A stretch of 5,304 nucleotides of DNA from Myxococcales bacterium (GTDB taxonomy: Bacteria; Myxococcota; Polyangia; Polyangiales; Polyangiaceae). Position 1 is the first letter of the stretch; each line of letters begins with the position of its first letter. Position numbers and translations under genes: made by a program. The stretch lies in contig JAGQIY010000671.1 in NCBI GenBank assembly GCA_020430865.1, positions 1 through 5,304 on the forward strand. The letters are read 5' to 3'. The notes beneath the pieces are model-generated. The model saw nothing but the letters and a program-made list of their open reading frames with translations. It was not told the DNA's origin and searched no databases. Below, piece by piece: positions 1-5,304 of this stretch.

Positions 1-552
1 ATCCAGGGGGCGTTCGAGAGCGACGAAGACCGCTTGCGCCTGGAGATCGACGCGCGCTACCAGCATGATCTGTCGGTTGGCCCCAAGCAGCCCAAGGACA
101 TCGAGGTGGATGCCGGTGGAATGGCCGTGGTGATGGACCTGGCCAGCGCCCGGCGCGCTGACGGGGTCGTCGTGGACTTGGTGAAGACCCCGCAAGGAGA
201 TGCCTTCCGCATCGACAATCCCAACGAGCCGCCGCGGGTTCGACCGATGTCGGTGCAGGAATTGGAGGCAAGGCTGGCAGCCGAGCCGGAGCTTCCGCTG
301 TTCGACGTGCGGACGCCCGAAGAGTGCGCGATTGCCCAGATCCCGGGCGCCCGCCTGTTGGACGACGCCGCTCAGGAGCACATCTTCAGCCTGCCCAAGG
401 ACACCCCGCTCTACTTCGTGTGTCATCACGGCGGGCGCAGTCAGGCAGCCGCGGAGCACTTCGTCGGACAGGGCTACACCAAGGTGTTCAACGTCATGGG
501 CGGCGTGGACAGCTGGGCTCGGGAGATCGACCCCGAAATGCCGCGCTACTGA
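1..552 (+). CDS. Degenerate IscA/HesB-like domain fused to a C-terminal rhodanese domain (5' end outside window)
   Basis: The frame is open to the left edge of the window. The TTG at 34 is an internal leucine codon rather than a start, so the gene is partial. Residues here count from the first base of the window. Residues 12-77 resemble the beta-rich core of A-type iron-sulfur carriers (IscA/ErpA/HesB), including the closing I-D-N-P-N stretch at 71-75. All three cluster-ligand cysteines of that family are missing: the CSGF position reads YQHDL and the CxC after NPN reads PPRVRP. Residues 84-183 form a rhodanese domain with the family's I-P-G-A strand and a CHHGGRS active-site loop, with nucleophile Cys141 fitting CxxGxR. 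Rhodaneses move sulfane sulfur as a cysteine persulfide. The only other cysteine is Cys109. No signal peptide or membrane segment is visible, so it is probably cytoplasmic. By comparison with A-type carriers, perhaps 15-30 residues are missing at the N-terminus. The rhodanese call is firm and the degenerate carrier call is moderate. Confidence 0.82.
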   Translation: MQGAFESDEDRLRLEIDARYQHDLSVGPKQPKDIEVDAGGMAVVMDLASARRADGVVVDLVKTPQGDAFRIDNPNEPPRVRPMSVQELEARLAAEPELPLFDVRTPEECAIAQIPGARLLDDAAQEHIFSLPKDTPLYFVCHHGGRSQAAAEHFVGQGYTKVFNVMGGVDSWAREIDPEMPRY

Positions 553-621
553 GCGCGGCGGCGCCCGGCTCAGCGCCAGCTTTGAGGTGCGAGAAGCGCC
601 CGAGTCTTCTAACATGATGGG

Positions 622-1449
622 ATGCGGCTGCGTGTCCCATCTCCGCATGTGCGCGGCGGCTACCCGAGACTTGGTGTGGCGGCGTTGCTCCTGGTCCTCG
701 TTGCCTGCAGCAGGACGGAGGAGGATCGCATGGCGAAGGCGTCCGCCAGGACTCCATCCGCATCCGTCGCCCCGCCCGAGGAAGCTTCCCCGCGGCAACG
801 GGAAGCACGCCCAACTCCGGCCGAGAGGCTCGGGGTGCACCCCGAAGCCCTTGGCATCGAGGCGGGCGAGAAGGCGCCGGACGCGGAGCTACGGGATGCC
901 GACAACAAGGCTATTTCCCTGAGCACGCTGTGGGGCCAGACGGACGTCCTGCTGGTCTTCTACCGTGGCGGTTGGTGTCCCTACTGCAACTACCAGCTTC
1001 GCCAGCTCAGCATTCACTTCGTCGAGTTCCAGTCGCGCAAGGTCGTGCCCGTCGCCGTCAGCGTCGATCGCCCGAGCGAAGCGCTGAAGACGCGGCGCAG
1101 CTATGAGATTCCCTTTCCCGTCCTCAGCGATCCGCAGCTAGTTGCTGTGAAGGCGTTCCACGTCCTGCGCCCGATCGACGCCGACGAGTATCACGCCATG
1201 CTGAACAACGGCGTCGACCTACAGCGACGCACCGGAAATCAGGAGCACGCGATCGCCGTGCCCTCGATGTTCTTGATCGACACCGATGGAGTGGTGCGCT
1301 GGTCCCACGTCGACCCCGACTACAAAGCGCGCCCATCCGTCGAACAGCTCACGCCCATCCTCGATCGTCTCCTCAAGGAAATCCGACCGAAGGTTCCGCT
1401 GAAGCCCGACCGGAAGCCAGCAATGAAAGCACCGGCCGCGCCCCGATGA
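622..1449 (+). CDS. Lipoprotein with peroxiredoxin/thioredoxin-like domain (PRX-like2 type, CPYC motif)
   Basis: 275 residues. Residues 1-29 are a lipoprotein signal peptide: arginines at 2, 4, 11 and 16, a hydrophobic run at 19-28 and the lipobox L-V-A-C with Cys29 as the predicted lipidation site. A Pro/Ala/Glu-rich linker (about 30-80) leads to an AhpC/TSA-type fold at about 80-265. The motif GGWCPYCN places a CxxC at Cys119 and Cys122. In the PRX-like2 group, the second cysteine of this CxxC aligns with the peroxidatic cysteine of peroxiredoxins, while the rest of the peroxiredoxin catalytic triad is absent. A thiol-disulfide oxidoreductase or peroxidase acting outside the inner membrane is therefore likely, but the substrate is unknown. 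Cys29, Cys119 and Cys122 are the only cysteines. Ser follows the lipid cysteine, and there is no Asp at +2 to signal inner-membrane retention by the enterobacterial rule. The ATG at 622 lacks a clear ribosome site; GTG at 649 would also keep a usable signal peptide. The gene lies 69 bp after the rhodanese gene and ends 19 bp before the converging S1 gene. Confidence 0.85.
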   Translation: MRLRVPSPHVRGGYPRLGVAALLLVLVACSRTEEDRMAKASARTPSASVAPPEEASPRQREARPTPAERLGVHPEALGIEAGEKAPDAELRDADNKAISLSTLWGQTDVLLVFYRGGWCPYCNYQLRQLSIHFVEFQSRKVVPVAVSVDRPSEALKTRRSYEIPFPVLSDPQLVAVKAFHVLRPIDADEYHAMLNNGVDLQRRTGNQEHAIAVPSMFLIDTDGVVRWSHVDPDYKARPSVEQLTPILDRLLKEIRPKVPLKPDRKPAMKAPAAPR

Positions 1450-1468
1450 CGAGACCCGGAGGTCGTCG

Positions 1469-2812
1469 CTAGCGCTTGCGACGATGGACACCGTCAGGCA
1501 TGTGCGACGGAGCCGACGACTGCGACGGAGAAGACTGCGACGGAGAAGACTGCGACGGAGAAGACTGCGACGGAGCAGCGCTCGCGGAACCCTGAGGGGC
1601 AGGCGCAGGCGTGAGCTCCGCCGTGTCGCTGGGCGCCTCGATCCCGAGCTTCGCGCGCAACAGATCGCCGAGGCTGCCCAGGCTACCACCCCCCGCTTGC
1701 TGGCTGCCCTGACGGTAGTCGCGGTAGTTGTTGCGCTCCAGTACACGCGCGACTCCAGAGACGCTGAAGCGCAACTTGCCACTCTTGGGATCGGAGCCCA
1801 CCGTGACGACCTGCATCTTGTGCCCAACGGGGTATGCGCGCCGGTGGTCCGAACCTGGCGCAAGCGGCAACTCCCGCAGCGGAACCAGGCCCTCACCCTT
1901 CGGGGTCTCGACGAACACACCAAAATTCGAGAGTCGGCTGACCTCGCCCTCGAGCACTTCGTCGCGTTGCGGCGAGGCAGACTGCGGACGCTCGGCGAGC
2001 GCCTTGAGTGACAGCCGAACCCGCAGGCCCTTCTTGTCGTCCTCGATCGACAGCACGCGCACGCTGACGCGCTCCCCGACCTGCACCACGTCTTCGACGC
2101 GGTCGACTCGCTGGTGCGCCAGCTCGGAGATGTGAACCAGACCATCGATCCCGCCGAGGTCGACGAGCGCTCCGTATTTCTGCACGGAACTCACGGTGCC
2201 CTCGAGGTCGGCCCCGACCTTGAGCTGATCCTGGAGCTGGCGGGCGCGCTCAGCGCGATCTGCCTCCAGCAGGGCGCGCCGCGAGACGATCACCGAACGC
2301 CCGCCCTCCTTGAGCTCGAGGACCTTGAAGTCGAGGGTCTGCCCGACATAGGGAGCGAGATCCTGTACGAACGACAGCTCCACCTGAGACGCCGGACAGA
2401 AGGCGCGAACGCCGGCGAGGTCGACCTCCAACCCAGCCTTGACCGCCTTGCTCACCTGGCCAGAGACCGGCGCGCCGCTGGCAAGAGCCGCCTCGAGCAT
2501 GTGCGTGTCGATCCCCTGACCACCACGCCCCACGCCCAGCGAGAGCCGCGCGCCCTGGGACGACGCCTCCACGACGGTGGCGCGGACCTTGTCCCCGACC
2601 GCCACCGTGAGCTTGCCACTCGGGTCCACCAGCTCCCCACGGTCGATGCGTGCGTCCCGCGCGGTCCCGACGTCGACGAACACGCTGTCCGCTCCGATCT
2701 GGATCACCGTGCCTTCCACCCGCTCGCCTGGTGTCAGGCGAACCGCAGAACGCAGCCCGCCCTGGGCGACAGAGGACTCCATCAAGGACGCGAAATCGTC
2801 GTTGCTGCTCAT
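1469..2812 (-). CDS. Protein with four S1 RNA-binding domains (ribosomal protein S1-like)
   Basis: The protein has 447 residues from the ATG at 2812. The frame continues upstream to a TTG at 2995, but that extension is unlike a protein domain and the MSSNDDF start fits S1-like proteins, so I use the ATG. Four S1 (OB-fold) repeats lie at about 27-92, 112-180, 197-270 and 284-353. Domain 3 is the most canonical, with a YGALVDLGGIDGLVHISEL core. Domain 4 carries the related FGVFVE core and a GLVPLREL variant. Domain 1 (DSVFVDVG) and domain 2 (GLEVDLAGVRAFCPASQ) resemble those of ribosomal protein S1. Full-length proteobacterial S1 has six such domains, so this is a shorter four-domain relative and probably not the main ribosomal S1. 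It probably binds mRNA or other RNA in the cytoplasm. After about residue 360 the chain becomes low-complexity, with four PSQSS-type pentapeptides and a basic HRRKR terminus. No strong ribosome-binding site precedes the ATG. Confidence 0.9.
   Translation of the reverse strand: MSSNDDFASLMESSVAQGGLRSAVRLTPGERVEGTVIQIGADSVFVDVGTARDARIDRGELVDPSGKLTVAVGDKVRATVVEASSQGARLSLGVGRGGQGIDTHMLEAALASGAPVSGQVSKAVKAGLEVDLAGVRAFCPASQVELSFVQDLAPYVGQTLDFKVLELKEGGRSVIVSRRALLEADRAERARQLQDQLKVGADLEGTVSSVQKYGALVDLGGIDGLVHISELAHQRVDRVEDVVQVGERVSVRVLSIEDDKKGLRVRLSLKALAERPQSASPQRDEVLEGEVSRLSNFGVFVETPKGEGLVPLRELPLAPGSDHRRAYPVGHKMQVVTVGSDPKSGKLRFSVSGVARVLERNNYRDYRQGSQQAGGGSLGSLGDLLRAKLGIEAPSDTAELTPAPAPQGSASAAPSQSSPSQSSPSQSSPSQSSAPSHMPDGVHRRKR
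1518..1577. repeat. 15-bp tandem repeat, about four copies, coding
   Basis: Unit GACTGCGACGGAGAA (plus strand) occurs at 1518-1532, 1533-1547 and 1548-1562 without mismatch. A fourth copy at 1563-1577 differs near its end. The period is a multiple of three, so copy-number changes would add or remove a PSQSS pentapeptide near the C-terminus of the S1-domain protein without shifting the frame. Confidence 0.93.
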
Positions 2813-3016
2813 GAGGTGGCGAACTTTGGACGATGGCTGGGCGCTGCACAACGGCGCCGGAGAGTTTTTTCGCGCGCCGACCACACCTGTCCGCGCCTGA
2901 ACGAGTGCGAACAACTTGCCGCTCGCCGTGTTCTCCCCCAGATCTACCTGGTGGCTCTCTTCCTCGCATCCCTCTCCCGCGGCGGCGGCCGCCAACCCGG
3001 GCGCTCATCGCGGAAG
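2813..3016. promoter_or_regulatory. Divergent intergenic region, expected promoters of the S1-domain gene and the small exported-protein gene
   Basis: These 204 bp separate two genes transcribed away from each other, so promoters for both should lie here; this is inferred from gene order. I found no convincing -35/-10 pair on either strand. The one sequence that stands out is a T6 run at 2865-2870 (A6 on the minus strand), 53 bases upstream of the S1-domain start codon, in otherwise GC-rich DNA. Confidence 0.4.
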
Positions 3017-3373
3017 ATGCTGCTTGCCACGCTGTTCGTGGGGCTGATGGTCGCACCCTCGGCGCTGGCGGATCGGGGCCCCCCGAAGCACGCCCACGGT
3101 CGCGCCCAGCAAGCGCCCGCTGCCCTCGCCAAAGCCCTGGGGCAGACCTGCGTCGAGTACTCCACACAGGTGATCTACAAGAACTACGGCTACGACCACT
3201 GGGTCCATCTGCGTAGCGCCTGCGAGAAGCCAGTGACGTGTCACGCCAGCAGCGACTCGAACCCGAGCGGCGCCGATCGAGCGCTCGATCCCGGCGAGAG
3301 CGCGTCGCTCCTGATGTTCCGCGGTTCGCCAGCGTCGGAGTTTCAGGCTACCGTCAGCTGCCGTCTTCGTTGA
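3017..3373 (+). CDS. Small exported protein with four cysteines, function unknown
   Basis: 118 residues from the ATG at 3017. The open frame extends much further upstream but overlaps the S1 gene antisense, and only this ATG puts a signal peptide at the N-terminus. Residues 1-18 are hydrophobic and end in A-L-A, a good signal peptidase I site, leaving about 100 mature residues. A Pro/Ala/His/Arg-rich stretch (19-42) precedes a compact domain with Cys45, Cys69, Cys75 and Cys115. An even number of cysteines in an exported protein suggests two disulfides. The pattern (V-H-L-R-x-A-C, later L-D-P-G-E-S and a closing V-S-C) looks like a small beta-sandwich, but I cannot assign a family. There is no lipobox or membrane anchor, so it is probably periplasmic or released. 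Bases just before the ATG include GGAAG, which is closer than an ideal ribosome site. The SprT-like gene starts 20 bp downstream, so the two may share a transcript. Confidence is high that it is a gene and low about its role. Confidence 0.72.
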   Translation: MLLATLFVGLMVAPSALADRGPPKHAHGRAQQAPAALAKALGQTCVEYSTQVIYKNYGYDHWVHLRSACEKPVTCHASSDSNPSGADRALDPGESASLLMFRGSPASEFQATVSCRLR

Positions 3374-3393
3374 CCTCGTAGCCACCGAACCCC

Positions 3394-4482
3394 ATGCCCG
3401 AGACTGAGACTCAAGCCGCTCGCCTGAGCGTCGAACTCGAGCGCGCGACGCTGCGCGCCCTCGCTCAGACGTATGACTCGCTGAACCTGGAGTACTTCAA
3501 GGGCTCCCTGCGGCGACCGACCATCGCCTTCGGCGAAGTCTCGAGCCGACTGGGCACCTACATTTCGGTTCCGCGAGGCATCGAGCTGAACCCGAAGCTG
3601 CTGACCATGGGCTGGGGGATAGCGGTCGAGGTCCTCAAGCACGAGATGGCTCACCAGTTCGTGATCGAGGTGCTCGGGGATCCCGACGGTGCCGCCCACG
3701 GCCCAACGTTTCGCCGCGTCTGCGCGGAGCGCGGCTTCGACTCGGCCGCCACGGGGCTACCCTCACCCCCAGATTCCGCGGACACGGCAGAGTCACGCAC
3801 CCTCGAGCGCATCTCCAAGCTGCTGGCCCTCGCCGAGAGCCCAAACGAGCACGAAGCGCAGGCCGCGATGTCCGCCGCCCGACGCCTGATGCTCAAATAC
3901 AACCTGGAGGAGATCGCCGCGCCCAGGCGCTCGACACAGGGCTTTCGTCACCTTGGCGAGCCCACCGGCCGCGTGAGCGAAGCCGAGCGCATCCTCGCAG
4001 TGATCCTCTCAGAATATTTCTTCGTGGAAACCATCTGGGTGCCTGTCTGGCGCCCCCTGGAGGGCAAGCGAGGCAGCGTGCTCGAGGCTGTGGGAAGCCG
4101 CGCGAACCTCGAGCTCGCTCACTACGTCTACGACTTCCTGCTGCACACGGCTGAGCAGCTCTGGAGGCAACACAAGCGCGCACAGGGGATCCGGGGTAAC
4201 CGCGACCGCCGAGCTTTCGTCGCGGGGGTGATGAACGGCTTCAGGCTCAAGCTCGAGGCCGAGCGCAAGCAGACCCAAGAACAGGGCCTGGTCTGGATCG
4301 GCGACCCCGAGCTCTCGAAGTTCTTCAAGCGCCGCCATCCGCGTGTGCGCTGGACCCGCCACTCGGGGTCGGGCCACAACCCAGCGCACCGTGCGGGCAA
4401 GGAGCAGGGGCAGCGAATCGTCCTTCACCGAGGGATTCGCTCAGGCCCCAAGCACACTGGTCCAAGGCTCCTGAAGGGCTAA
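3394..4482 (+). CDS. SprT-like zinc metalloprotease domain fused to DUF2786
   Basis: 362 residues. An in-frame TAG at 3379-3381 lies just upstream, so the ATG at 3394 is the first possible ATG start. Residues about 15-115 are a SprT-like domain with zinc motif H83-E84-M-A-H87 and, after the usual short gap, a third histidine at H102 in A-H-G-P-T-F. SprT/Spartan-type enzymes are metal-dependent proteases, best known for degrading proteins crosslinked to DNA in eukaryotes; bacterial roles are poorly defined. Residues about 137-173 match DUF2786 (RISKLLALAES, then an Ala-rich helix ending LMLKYNL). Residues about 195-292 resemble the second domain often found after DUF2786, with an N-L-E-L-A-H-Y-V-Y-D-F-L helix. 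The basic tail (311-362) may bind nucleic acid. The zinc ribbon of classical SprT is absent and Cys110 is the only cysteine. It is probably cytoplasmic, as no export signal is seen. The stop overlaps that of the converging nuclease-like gene. Confidence 0.88.
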   Translation: MPETETQAARLSVELERATLRALAQTYDSLNLEYFKGSLRRPTIAFGEVSSRLGTYISVPRGIELNPKLLTMGWGIAVEVLKHEMAHQFVIEVLGDPDGAAHGPTFRRVCAERGFDSAATGLPSPPDSADTAESRTLERISKLLALAESPNEHEAQAAMSAARRLMLKYNLEEIAAPRRSTQGFRHLGEPTGRVSEAERILAVILSEYFFVETIWVPVWRPLEGKRGSVLEAVGSRANLELAHYVYDFLLHTAEQLWRQHKRAQGIRGNRDRRAFVAGVMNGFRLKLEAERKQTQEQGLVWIGDPELSKFFKRRHPRVRWTRHSGSGHNPAHRAGKEQGQRIVLHRGIRSGPKHTGPRLLKG

Positions 4483-4964
4483 TCCTCGGGGAACTGGACG
4501 CAGCGGATCGCCTTCCCTTCCATGTCCACCAGCAGCACGCCGTCCACCTCGTAGGCGAGCTGGTACTCCAGGAGTTGACGTCGAGTGGCAGGGTTCCGCA
4601 ACCGCGGAGCCTCGGTCCCGGTCTTCACGTCCGCCGCGAAGCGGCGACCCCGCTTGCGCACGATGAAATCGACGCGCAGCTCGATGTCCTCTGGCTCACC
4701 GTCCACCAGAAGGCGGTAGTGGGTGCGAGCCTGCACGGCTTCGATGAAGAATCCCTGCGCCTCGAGGAATGGCAGCGCCCCCCGCTCGAGCGAATAGGCG
4801 CGACGCTGTCTGCGCAAGATCACGAAGCGCCGCCAGACACGCGAGAACCACTCGCGAGCCAGCAGCAGTACGACCAGCAGCGCGAGTATCGCAGTCGAGC
4901 CGTAGCCCGGGTTCTGTCCAACGAACTCCCATAGCTCGGAACCCAGTCCGACGATGACCACCAC
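4479..4964 (-). CDS. Membrane-anchored protein with PD-(D/E)XK nuclease-like domain
   Basis: 161 residues. Translation starts at GTG (4964, or the adjacent GTG at 4961), because an in-frame TAG sits only four codons upstream and no ATG is available. Residues about 23-40 form one hydrophobic helix (STAILALLVVLLLAREWF), followed by a strongly basic stretch (42-56), which places the C-terminal domain in the cytoplasm by the positive-inside rule. Residues about 58-155 look like a restriction-endonuclease fold: a helix with L-E-R-G-A-L-P-F-L-E-A-Q-G-F, as in YraN-type proteins, then Asp99, then Asp112-Val-Lys114 as the (D/E)xK motif, and a later Q-L-x-E-Y-Q helix and V-L-L-V-D strand. The likely activity is metal-dependent DNA or RNA cleavage at the membrane, which is inferred from the fold. 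It is close to the size of a minimal nuclease domain. No clear ribosome site is visible. The gene lies 115 bp downstream of the broken MYXO-CTERM gene on the same strand. Confidence 0.75.
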   Translation of the reverse strand: MVVIVGLGSELWEFVGQNPGYGSTAILALLVVLLLAREWFSRVWRRFVILRRQRRAYSLERGALPFLEAQGFFIEAVQARTHYRLLVDGEPEDIELRVDFIVRKRGRRFAADVKTGTEAPRLRNPATRRQLLEYQLAYEVDGVLLVDMEGKAIRCVQFPED

Positions 4965-5079
4965 GGTGCCAGCCTAGCGCGGCAGCCTCGACGCTGCGGA
5001 CATTGCCTGACCGACTCCGCCGATCTCGAGCCTCGATCTGGCGCCGGTCGCGGGCTTGGGGGTGAGACGCGCTACGAGC

Positions 5080-5304
5080 TCAACCGCGAATCGCCCGACG
5101 CCGCCGTCGGCCGAGCAGCAATCCAATCAGGCCAACGCCCGCCAGCCCACGCCAGGTGCCACCGACCGGCGTCGTCCGACACCCGCAGCCCCCATCGTCG
5201 CTGCCAGCGTTGTTGACCGCCGAGGAGCCGCCCTGTCCCGAGCCGCCCTGTCCCTAGCCGCCCTGTCCCGAGCCGCCCTGTCCCGAGCCAGCCTGGCCCC
5301 CGCC
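5080..5304 (-). pseudogene. 3' end of a MYXO-CTERM surface protein gene, interrupted by an in-frame TAG (5' end outside window)
   Basis: Reading leftwards from 5304, sixteen codons give a Gly/Ser/Gln-rich linker (GSGQG repeats). TAG then occurs at 5256-5254, and the same frame continues for 57 codons to TGA at 5082-5080. After the stop the reading frame resumes with more GSGQG, then S-S-A-V-N-N-A-G-S-D-D, the GCGC cysteine motif, a hydrophobic helix (GLAGVGLIGLLLG) and RRRRR. This is the MYXO-CTERM signal, in which a conserved cysteine precedes a transmembrane helix and an arginine cluster. Such tails anchor exported myxobacterial proteins at the cell surface after processing. No start codon after the TAG could make the tail a separate gene. 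Intact neighbouring repeat units read TCG where this one reads TAG, so the stop is a single C-to-A change on the coding strand. It may be a true nonsense mutation or a sequencing error. The N-terminal domain, and so the protein's function, lies outside the window. Confidence 0.8.
5225..5299. repeat. 15-bp tandem repeat, five copies, coding for GGSGQ
   Basis: Plus-strand unit GAGCCGCCCTGTCCC occurs at 5225-5239, 5240-5254 and 5270-5284 without mismatch. The copy at 5255-5269 differs only at its first base (T for G), which creates the TAG on the minus strand. A degenerate fifth copy lies at 5285-5299. It encodes the flexible linker before the MYXO-CTERM anchor. Confidence 0.93.

Noticed and set aside
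1448..1467. Possible terminator hairpin between the convergent lipoprotein and S1 genes
   Set aside because: Only four- or five-base stems can form and no T-run follows on either strand.
1219..2145. Large minus-strand open frame overlapping the S1 gene
   Set aside because: The translation is a run of Arg/Ser/Leu typical of a GC-rich shadow frame, and the S1 frame explains this DNA.
2865..2870. T6 run as an intrinsic terminator for a plus-strand transcript
   Set aside because: It is preceded only by a perfect palindrome without a loop (CGGCGCCG), and no plus-strand gene ends here.
2813..2995. N-terminal extension of the S1 protein from a TTG at 2995
   Set aside because: The extra 61 residues look random and lack a domain, and the ATG at 2812 gives a start typical of the family.
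2114..3016. Long plus-strand open frame upstream of the exported-protein ATG
   Set aside because: Most of it is antisense to the well-supported S1-domain gene, and its translation is Arg/Leu-rich with no recognisable domain. Only the part from the ATG at 3017 is kept.
3394..4964. SprT-DUF2786 protease plus membrane nuclease as a two-gene defence system
   Set aside because: The genes converge and so are not an operon, and nothing else nearby is typical of a defence island. The idea is not supported by this window alone.
4982..4997. GCAGC/GCTGC inverted repeat upstream of the nuclease-like gene
   Set aside because: A five-base stem in GC-rich DNA is expected by chance, and there is no supporting promoter or terminator context.

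Overview
The window is GC-rich, chromosome-like bacterial DNA with tightly packed genes, little intergenic space and strong G/C preference at third codon positions. The best lineage marker is at the right end. On the minus strand an in-frame tail has a Gly/Ser/Gln-rich linker, a GCGC cysteine motif, a short hydrophobic helix and five arginines in a row. That is the MYXO-CTERM surface-anchoring signal, which is essentially restricted to Myxococcota. The other genes fit a myxobacterium, but the species cannot be told from sequence alone.

Left part (1-1449, plus strand): the 3' end of a gene for a degenerate IscA/HesB-like domain fused to a rhodanese, then a lipoprotein with a thioredoxin/peroxiredoxin-like fold and a CPYC redox motif. 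Both suggest sulfur or thiol chemistry, one probably cytoplasmic and the other at the envelope. Their adjacency is only suggestive. Facing them (1469-2812, minus) is a protein with four S1 RNA-binding domains and a C-terminal tail built from a 15-bp tandem repeat.

Middle (2813-4482): a 204-bp divergent intergenic region separates the S1 gene from a plus-strand pair. The first gene of the pair encodes a small exported protein with four cysteines and unknown function. The second encodes a SprT-like zinc metalloprotease fused to a DUF2786 domain.

Right part (4479-5304, minus strand): a membrane-anchored protein with a PD-(D/E)XK nuclease-like core runs head-on into the SprT gene, and their stop codons overlap in one CTAA. 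Upstream of it lies the 3' end of the MYXO-CTERM gene. Here a single base change in one of several 15-bp repeat units creates an in-frame TAG that cuts the anchor off the rest of the protein. This is the most unusual observation in the window. No RNA gene, mobile element or CRISPR array was seen. I found no multi-gene system that I could defend as a new defence or biosynthetic module.
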